From: Phorcus lineatus
Lineage: Eukaryota; Mollusca; Gastropoda; Trochida; Trochidae
Direction of reading: 5' to 3'
DNA length: 64,000 bases
Assembly (NCBI GenBank): GCA_921293015.1
Contig: OV121087.1
Span: 36,315,235 to 36,379,234 of the forward strand
Position numbers and translations under genes: made by a program. Each line of letters begins with the position of its first letter. Position 1 is the first letter of the stretch. Positions 56,749-64,000 of this stretch are shown here, one piece after another. The notes beneath the pieces were generated by a model, which was given only the letters and a program-made list of their open reading frames with translations, was not told where the DNA came from and made no database searches.

Positions 56749-58242
56749 GCACTAGGAGAGCTTTGAAAATCTAGGCCCAGGTCTTTTAGTGATAAAGGGT
56801 ACGATTATTTCACTGAGTGCTTGTAGATGGTATATTTCACTGTAACCTGACAGATGGCTTTCACGGATAAGACAAACAAAATTTTATATTTACAATAATT
56901 CCGATTTTCATCGACAATAGTTAACATCGCTTATAAAAAAGGGAGTGGTTGCATGAGTTTCATTTATGATAGACCAGAAACAAACAAAATGATTTTAGAA
57001 TATGCCTTATGAGTTGTAGTTTTTCATTTGCTTGTCAGTTATTCCTTTATAAGAAAGTATACACACGAAGTTTACATAAAAAAGATTAATCCTAGGCTTG
57101 GCAACAACAAAAAATCTAGTGGCATCCTTCAAAAAAAAGGACAACGAATTTATCTGAACCAAATGATTCTAGATTCTTTAGGTCATAATAGCAATAAGTA
57201 TCAAATGCAATTCAAAACGTCTTATCAACAACGAATGTGAATCTACTTTCAAAACGTGTTGACATTATACATATCTTATATTATTATGAGTTCTTGATTT
57301 CATCTCGGATTCATTCGTTCCATTCAGACATCTTATGTTCTCCCGAAATGTATATTATTATATTATGGACATCGTTTATATATCCATGCTCATAAAGTCA
57401 TAATTTCATCATTTTATTTAACTTAACAATGTGGGTATTATTATCATACAAAAAGAAGAATGTCACTAACACCACTGTGTCTTAATTGTCATTGCAATAA
57501 AACCATGTATCTTTTGTTTGAAAACTGTGTTCCACAGGAGATATCGCTTGTGGAATATCAAGTGATATCTCCTAGAAGATATCGTTTTGACAGTAGATTT
57601 TGAACAATGCACTGTTAAAGTCAAGTTCATGACATCACAAATGTTTTAAATCATCAAGTAATAAATAAATAGCAAATGCTTTGCGTCAATCTGATTGGCT
57701 GAACACGGTAATAGAAGTTCAGTTCATACCTCCATAAACTTAATTTCATGACGTCACATCATTTTAAGCCACGCCCATCGACGGAACTATTTGTAAACAA
57801 GTTACGTTTTTCTAAAAATAGCAACACTTTGTGCAATGCCACTCCTTGAAAGTAGGTAAATAAAAAATTAACATAATTCAGTATGAAATAATTATTGTTG
57901 TCAAAGGTTCTAAAGGTAGTACTTTCCATAATAAACAAGAGACCTCTATCAGAAATTAAAACCGATCGTGTTCCACCCCACAGAAGGCAAATGTCATTGT
58001 TCAATGCTCTCGCGGCCGTTGCAGGGAGGTTGGCAAAGTAATGTCGTTAAGTTTATGAGCAGAGTGTAGCTTGGCTCCTCAACAAGTTTAAGAACTGTGT
58101 GCTGTTTAATCAGATTCCGTTAGATCAAGATCATAACACCATCAGTATATGGCATATATGAGGGTAAATTCGGCTGGTTTCCTCTCCGAGTTCTACGTTC
58201 GCGATTTGTGTTTACAACTGTGAGAACTAGCAATGTCAAGGC
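56749..58242. other. Gene-poor DNA with a repeat shared with 46.3-46.4 kb
   Basis: At 57530-57620 GATATC-rich text followed by AGTAGATTTTGAACAATGC matches 46345-46420. No credible ORF; the frames at 57028 and 57759 are short and unsupported. Confidence 0.4.
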
Positions 58243-58480
58243 CACGTGTGACGGACGTCCGATAAGTTCATGGCCACGTGCGTTGTAGATTTTCATTGGC
58301 TGATGAACGTTTTGTAGGCGGGGCTAGGGATCCGATGACGTTTTGATTGACATTTTATCTCTTTCATGCTTTTGAGCGTTGAATTCCTTCGCATATATAG
58401 TGCAGCTCTATTTGGTGCAAATATGTATATTTAGAGCAATAAAATCGTTTAAAAACAACTAGTATGTATATATTTATTTA

Positions 58481-58638
58481 TAAGAATTGACTTCAACATG
58501 TATTAAGTTCATGGAGGTATAAACTTAAAAATCGATGTGCAAACTCGGCGTAAATCCGCTACGCGGATTTACACAGTTTGCACATCGGTTTTAAGTTTAT
58601 ACCTCCATGAACTTAATAAATGTTGAAGTCAATTCTTA
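58481..58638. repeat. 158-bp near-perfect palindrome (foldback)
   Basis: Left arm TAAGAATTGACTTCAACATG... and right arm ...GTTGAAGTCAATTCTTA pair along about 75 bp with a few mismatches. The centre is GTAAATCCGCTACGCGGATTTAC. CCTCCATAAACTTAA near 57730 is a fragment of the same family. Confidence 0.9.
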
Positions 58639-58778
58639 AATAACATCACAATGCTATGACGTCATAAACATGGTGACGTAACAATGCTATGACATCACCA
58701 CACTAAAAGTCTAAGAGTAGTACAGTGTTCAGCAAAAATACATTTTTCACGGGATAGAAATGAAAAATGGTTTTGGGT

Positions 58779-58933
58779 GATAAATAGAATCTCACCCCCG
58801 TGTCTTCTGATATCAAATATATCAACACTCGTTGATAAAAGTAAAATTATCCTCGGCAAGCCTTGGATATTTGAAACTTTTATCAACTCGTGTAGATATA
58901 TTTGATATCAGAAGACACTTGGGTGAGATTATC
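58779..58933. repeat. 155-bp imperfect palindrome (foldback)
   Basis: GAATCTCACCC...GTCTTCTGATATCAAATATAT pairs with ATATATTTGATATCAGAAGAC...GGGTGAGATTATC. Inner TTGATAAAAGT pairs with ACTTTTATCAA around a CCTCGGCAAGCC centre. Different sequence from the neighbouring palindrome but the same design. Confidence 0.88.
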
Positions 58934-59762
58934 AATGTACAACATGAATTAAAAAACACAGATTTCGTATCTTATTTATGTATACATATACATTGTCTTA
59001 TATGACCAACAAACGACATAGTTCATATTAACCTTTTTTATGATATCTTAATAAAACCACCGCGCCCTGTCCAAATACATCTTCAAGTTTTCACCAGTCA
59101 TGAACGTCATATTTGGAGTACTTAATATATACCGCAAGTGATACGACACTGATAAACAAAACGGACAAGCGCACTTGACCAAGTTGTCGGTAATTTAAAT
59201 CATCCGGAAGATTATTCATACAGAAAGTCAAATCTCTCATTTCATGAACAGTTGCATGAATTGCACTGGAGTTTATTCATTTCTGGATCACTTTGCAGAG
59301 GGAACTTGAAGTGTCACGCATATAAAGCCGTTAGGTTGTTGATTTCACATGCACGGACTGCACGTGCGTTGTTACTTTATGTTTTCTTCGCAAAAATATC
59401 AGTTCAAATCGCCCGATCGTTTTGCACGTGCGGCATGTTTAATGGAATGTGGTGACATTTTGTTCTGTTTCGATGGAATTTAAGAAGTAGGCCCATGTGA
59501 ACCTTTTGTCCAACACATCACAAGGGATCTTACGCAAGGACGCCTATATTTAGTCTGACGTTATTTAATCAATGAGTTGGATTTGTTCGTTTTGATTGTA
59601 TATATCAGTTGCACGTTTTCCACGTGCGGAAGCAGTTTTCATTGGACTCAGGAAATGTATATTTCAAGCAAACCACGTGATAGTATATAGTCGCAAATGA
59701 TCCAGAGATAATCATAACATCCTCTCAACAATCTGTAATTTTTTGCTTCGAATACTGTTTCG

Positions 59763-60038
59763 TTGTGCAAAAATAACGAGAACCTTACCCTTTTAACCTT
59801 GCTGTTGAGAAAACTTTCGAAAGGTTTTCATATTATATATTCTTCTAACAAGGACAATTTTGTTAATCACAAAGGTTTAGACAGTGATAAACCTGACCAA
59901 CTTTATTTATTGCATTTTGGAGCTTGTTCTACACTTCGGCAAAAGAAAGACAAATCTTTATGGATTGACAAGCTACCACAAGAAAAGTTTAACACATTTC
60001 AAAGGAGATTTGCATCAACAGAAAGCTCTTCAAAGTGA
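59763..60038 (+). other. Coding-like open stretch without an ATG
   Basis: An open frame of about 90 codons with polar, protein-like text (for example LRQKKDKSLWIDKLP) but no in-frame ATG before the stop at 60036-60038. It could be a 5' UTR, an old transposon fragment or part of an unannotated exon. I do not assign a function. Confidence 0.2.
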
Positions 60039-60100
60039 AGATTGAAACTATTGAAAAATACAGTGGAGAAGATTTGATCTAATTGAAGTATTTCAGTACG

Positions 60101-60109
60101 ATGTCGCGG
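60101..60109 (+). CDS. Weak candidate first coding exon (MSR)
   Basis: ATGTCGCGG followed by GTAAGTAG: a start with a strong donor after three codons, like MOSPD2 exon 1. No downstream partner exon is identified within the window. Confidence 0.2.
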
Positions 60110-61081
60110 GTAAGTAGAAAATTTGCGTCAAATGCATGTACATACAATCCCTAATTTATGCAGATATATGAGTTAACTCATAAAAAAAATATGCTTTATG
60201 AAACAATCACCTTCATGTTTGCGTTTCGCTTGCCCTGAGGGAAAACTGTTCATTATATTATCTATTTTGGGCAACCTGTCTTCTCTGAAACAAGGCTGTG
60301 ACTTATGGCAAACTGGGTTATCTCCCTTTAGTTAATGATTGATGTTGTCCATATATAAATCGAAAGAGGTCACATGTCAAAAGTACTAAATTCGTCAAAC
60401 TTGAATTGTTCTCTTTCGATTTAGCTATTCGTCCCATTTGTGTCCATTCCCGCGGGCTTTGATTTTTTTTTACCAGGGAAAATACTGAAAACTGACATTT
60501 TAAAATGTTGTTTTAAATTACGTTATATATGTTCTTCCTTTCACCGGCATTTCAGACATAAAGTTGCAACATTCAACGCATGTTTTATCAAAACAGTGCA
60601 CAAACAGCATCTGTTAACAACACCATGGACACTTGTCCACATTGAAGTACTACAAAACAACCTGTCGTTGCCTCATATTTATATATACACATATAAAAAG
60701 TATTACATAATTGATATAGTAGAAACTTTAATTGGTATATTCACCTGTTATATCAAAAAATATACATGGTGATGCATTAAAAGTTTAAGCAGGATAAACA
60801 AAGAAATATATTCAGTTATTTTAATGAAATACAGCTTCACAGTTGACGTTCGTTTTTGCTAAATTCCTGTCTAACGCGTTTGAATAAAACCTGATTTACC
60901 TGTTAGTTCAAGTTAATGTATATATGCAAAATTCTAGTGTATACCAGACTGTAAAATGCTTAACATCTGTATTTATACAGATTGGCCAAACTATAAAAAA
61001 AAACCTTAGTAAGTTTCATAAAATAGGCCTTTTAAGGACATCATCTGAAGATCTGGCATCGTGAGGATAGTGTTTGTGGTG

Positions 61082-61125
61082 ATAATGATGATGATGATGA
61101 TGATGACGAGGATGATGATGATACA
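61082..61125 (+). repeat. (GAT)n microsatellite
   Basis: About 14 GAT/GAC/GAG triplets in a row. The short open frames here are low-complexity. Confidence 0.9.
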
Positions 61126-61821
61126 TACCTCAGTGCGTTTGGTTTCAATCAAAATTTCACTTGAATCAATCCAGCATGAAATGTTTCTTATTTCCAATCA
61201 CATTAGTTTTATCTACTATATCGATCAGCACCACCTCGGATTTCATTTGATATTGGAACATCAACTCAGAATCAACTCAGTGAAATGTATTTTTACTATA
61301 TCTTGTCATATTGTCCTGTAACCCGTACTAACTGCATTTGGTGTTCCACGTTTTTGCAAATGTAATGGTATAGTCAATTTTGACAATGTCAAAATCTAGA
61401 ATGCAAGGCCTTCCTTTACACATCTAATTAAGCAATACATCATGCTGGTTGTGACTGAATGCTTACTATCAAACGAAATGATTACAGTATTTAACGAAAT
61501 CTGAAATATATTAAGACAAGTAAAATACACTCCTCATGCAGTGATATTCTGTATGTTGTATTAATATATGAATGGAGTATTTCCGTCTTTCTGATTGGCC
61601 TTCTTGGTCACATGACAGCAATGACGTCAAGCGATGTCAACCTGTGTGGATCGCGAGAGGTTGATATAACAATCCAAACACCTTCGGTGGATACAAATAG
61701 ATTTCGAAAATACTGGTCTACCGGAAATACCAGAGGAACGGTAATTCAAAACCTAATTCATAAAATAAAACAATTATAGACTTCAGACTCGGTTGATCCA
61801 ATGTTTTATCGACCCTTGACA

Positions 61822-61860
61822 TGTGATATTCACCTCGGCTTAGCCTCTGTGGATATCACA
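61822..61860. repeat. 39-bp hairpin
   Basis: TGTGATATTCACCTCGGCT pairs with AGCCTCTGTGGATATCACA. It resembles the centre of the neighbouring foldbacks (CCTCGGC...GCC). Confidence 0.7.
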
Positions 61861-63483
61861 TCGTCACCTGAGAACCAGAGTGTTCTATCTCCACTTTTGG
61901 TGAAAACTGAGTTTGAGTGTTCCGGGTAATTTGGAAGGTGTATTCATGTCCACGGCCGATAAATCATTATTGCAATTATTGCAAAAAGGGAAATGCTTCA
62001 AATTCTTTACAAACCTAAAATATAACAGTTGTATATTTCAGGTAACACTCGACAGCTCTATGTTAACATAGGTTTAATTCATTGTAATGATGATTAAACT
62101 AAACTCCCACTTATTCAATCCCATTTAAGTCATCAAACGAAACAATGGTGCTAGTTTATCAAAAGTTGGGTGTATACAGTTTAAGTTGTGTGTACTATTT
62201 GTGACCAGTACTCGCTGTTTTACATTTATATCAATTATGTCAGTGCTAGAAATATACATTGATTTTAGCATGAGAGTATTGTGTCATGAGGGCCTATTTC
62301 TGGGCACATAACACCGTGTTTTAATTGTTTTAAAGTTCAGGCATTTCAATTGAAAAGTTTTAATTGATATCATGTCAAATAAATGGACAATTAATATCTA
62401 AATGAAAAGATTTTAAATCGTTTCAATAATTACCTTAGCTCCACATAAGCGGTTACTCGTTTAAACATCAAACGAAAAAAGTATCACTCAGTTCATTTAA
62501 CCTATTAACACAAACACCATGCTTAAGCATGCGTCCTATTCAGCGTTTACGACAGGATCAGAGAATACTCGCTTTTCCAGTTGGTCTGTTTGAATCTGAT
62601 GTTGTTAGAATTAGATAGATAAACAAGACTATATATACAGTTGCTGAACGGGATTGTATCTGCATTGAGACCACACTACAAGGTCATATGGAACTGAATC
62701 TTTATTATTGCACTTGTGTTTACCATGTGAATGTGAAACCTTGTGACTATTTTGTAATGTTATTGATTTAATGTGTGCCGTATGGAAGTGGAATCGTGAC
62801 TGTATTGGAACAGGTGTTTACCACATGATAATGGGACCTTGTCACTGTTTTGGAAGCAGAGTGTGCCATTATTGTGGAACCGTGCTGTTGATTTGGAACT
62901 TAAATTAACCTTTTGAAAGTGGATCTGGTTTTGAACCATTGTTTATAATATGAAATGGAACTTTTTTCTTATACCAGATTAGTGTTCACCTTTGAACATC
63001 AGTTGCCACTGTATTGAAAAAAAACTGTTGACATAGAGAAAACGGTTCTTACTCTTTTGGAACTATATGAAAGTTGACCTTTTTAATTGATATTGGAACT
63101 AGTGTTTTTATATGAAAAACCTGTATCTGTAAGTGTTTATGACGAAATTATGGTCATATATGAACATTGAAAACATTGTCAATGTTTTATGAATAGAAAA
63201 TTATTTCAAAACGAAGTTCAAACATTCTCATTCTCATGCTAACATTATTCATCATCAACAGTGAAAAGTGAAAGTGGAAACTTTGTCTAGGGTTGTATAG
63301 AAATTGCCTCATGTTAGGTTTGACGCTGTTAATCATTATCAAAATTATTCATGTCCCGTGACCACTTATTATTGGAGTTTATAACGATAATACTTTCACA
63401 CTAAAAGCTTGAAGCTTCTATATGTTCCGAGGTGGTATACTTATTCATAATAGGTGAAGTCGAAAACTTTGGAGATCTAAAAT

Positions 63484-63603
63484 ATGGAGTTGGAAGATAT
63501 ACCTGAAATGGACGAGGATAATATATCCATTGATGATGATATATCTGATGAATATATATCTGCTGATGAGGATATAATGGTGAATGAGGAACGTAAAGCA
63601 AAA
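63484..63603 (+). CDS. Candidate first coding exon, acidic N-terminus, unknown gene
   Basis: ATG opens 40 codons (MELEDIPEMDEDNISIDDD...) ending GCAAAA|GTAAGT in phase 0. Without splicing the frame stops nine codons after the exon end. The peptide is Asp/Glu/Ile-rich, with internal GATGAT repeats that may be a coding microsatellite. The gene, if real, would continue beyond 64000. No family recognised. Confidence 0.3.
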
Positions 63604-63609
63604 GTAAGT

Positions 63610-64000
63610 ATGTCTTCAATAATGTAATGAAGGTGTGTGGCTAACGGTGAGAGAATAAAAACACAAGGGCACAAGAACTTATACTTCTTTTAAAGTTATC
63701 TAAATTTCCTCTCTTGCTAATTTCACTGACATTAAGTCAAACGAAAGCGTCAGTTACATTCTCACAGAGCATCAACGACAAACATCGTTTTAATTTATAA
63801 ACAATGGTGAAATGGTGAAATACGCCATTTTGGATACATTAAAATCCGTATTTTAACTGAGTGAAATAATGATACGATTCTATACTCAGTAAAATAACCC
63901 TACTATCATATGATTTTTTTCCTAATGAAAGGACCAATTGAATGACGTCATGAGAAGTCCACGATAGTGAAACGATATGGCTACTCAATTCATAAAATTA
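63610..64000. other. Right edge, no feature recognised
   Basis: AT-rich DNA, possibly the first intron of the gene suggested at 63484. No acceptor followed by an open frame can be confirmed. Confidence 0.4.

Larger units (their letters stand above)
58243..59679. promoter_or_regulatory. Cluster of six CACGTG E-boxes
   Basis: CACGTG at 58243, 58275, 59361, 59425, 59621 and 59674, four of them in the CACGTGCG form. ATTGGCTG (CCAAT-type) is at about 58298. The palindrome reads the same on both strands. It suits bHLH factors (MYC/USF or HIF/ARNT-like). The target gene is unknown. Confidence 0.4.
60110..63483. other. AT-rich gene-poor DNA
   Basis: Contains a (GAT)n microsatellite at 61082-61125 and a hairpin at 61822-61860. 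From 62690 to 63130 TGGAAC and CCTTGTGACT-type words recur irregularly, which may be a decayed tandem repeat or a 5' UTR. No gene is assigned. Confidence 0.4.

Noticed and set aside
59763-60038. A 91-residue protein gene
   Set aside because: The apparent start is a TTG and there is no ATG in the frame. It is kept only as a coding-like stretch of unknown nature.

Overview
The window is AT-rich lophotrochozoan DNA, most likely from a mollusc and possibly a bivalve. The evidence is two animal genes with large introns, a pearl/CvA-like repeat with a 145-bp tandem core and an ACGG-type microsatellite, a degenerate copy of a repeat common in gastropod genomes, a tRNA-derived SINE, and many MITEs. 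No ribosomal RNA, free-standing tRNA gene or prokaryotic operon structure was seen. The species cannot be named from this sequence.

Layout: (1) 1-1583, plus strand, holds the last two coding exons of KIDINS220, ending in a PDZ-binding tail. (2) 1584-11469 is intergenic, with repeat relics, a SINE with target-site duplication, and a 2-kb almost G-free polypyrimidine minisatellite (8830-10805). (3) 11470-45462, minus strand, is a complete MOSPD2 gene. I reconstructed 16 coding exons with GT-AG junctions and compatible phases, giving 525 residues: CRAL-TRIO domain, linker, MSP domain and C-terminal membrane anchor. KIDINS220 and MOSPD2 converge.

The MOSPD2 introns hold most of the mobile DNA. 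Intron 9 carries an apparently intact piggyBac (22841-28385) with TTAA duplications, a 664-codon transposase and about ten copies of a ~190-bp direct repeat around it. Intron 8 carries a DIRS-type tyrosine-recombinase retrotransposon (30411-35971) with inverted terminal repeats and an internal complementary region, and next to it a pearl/HINE-like element (36269-37283). Other introns hold two MULE-type MITEs with 9-bp duplications, a mariner-type MITE, TTAA-flanked elements and foldback sequences.

(4) 46692-56748 is the most unusual region. Two nearly identical 544-bp arms face each other across about 9 kb, each with a TATA box and the same small ORF. Nested inside is a TTAA-flanked 3.7-kb element (49029-52714) with more than 20 copies of GTAACNGTCAGGAC in both orientations. 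I could not assign the 10-kb unit to a known family. (5) 56749-64000 is gene-poor, with long palindromes, a cluster of CACGTG sites and two weak candidate first exons on the plus strand (60101 and 63484).

KIDINS220 (a membrane scaffold in neurotrophin signalling) and MOSPD2 (an ER tether) have no known direct link. Their adjacency is most likely only positional.
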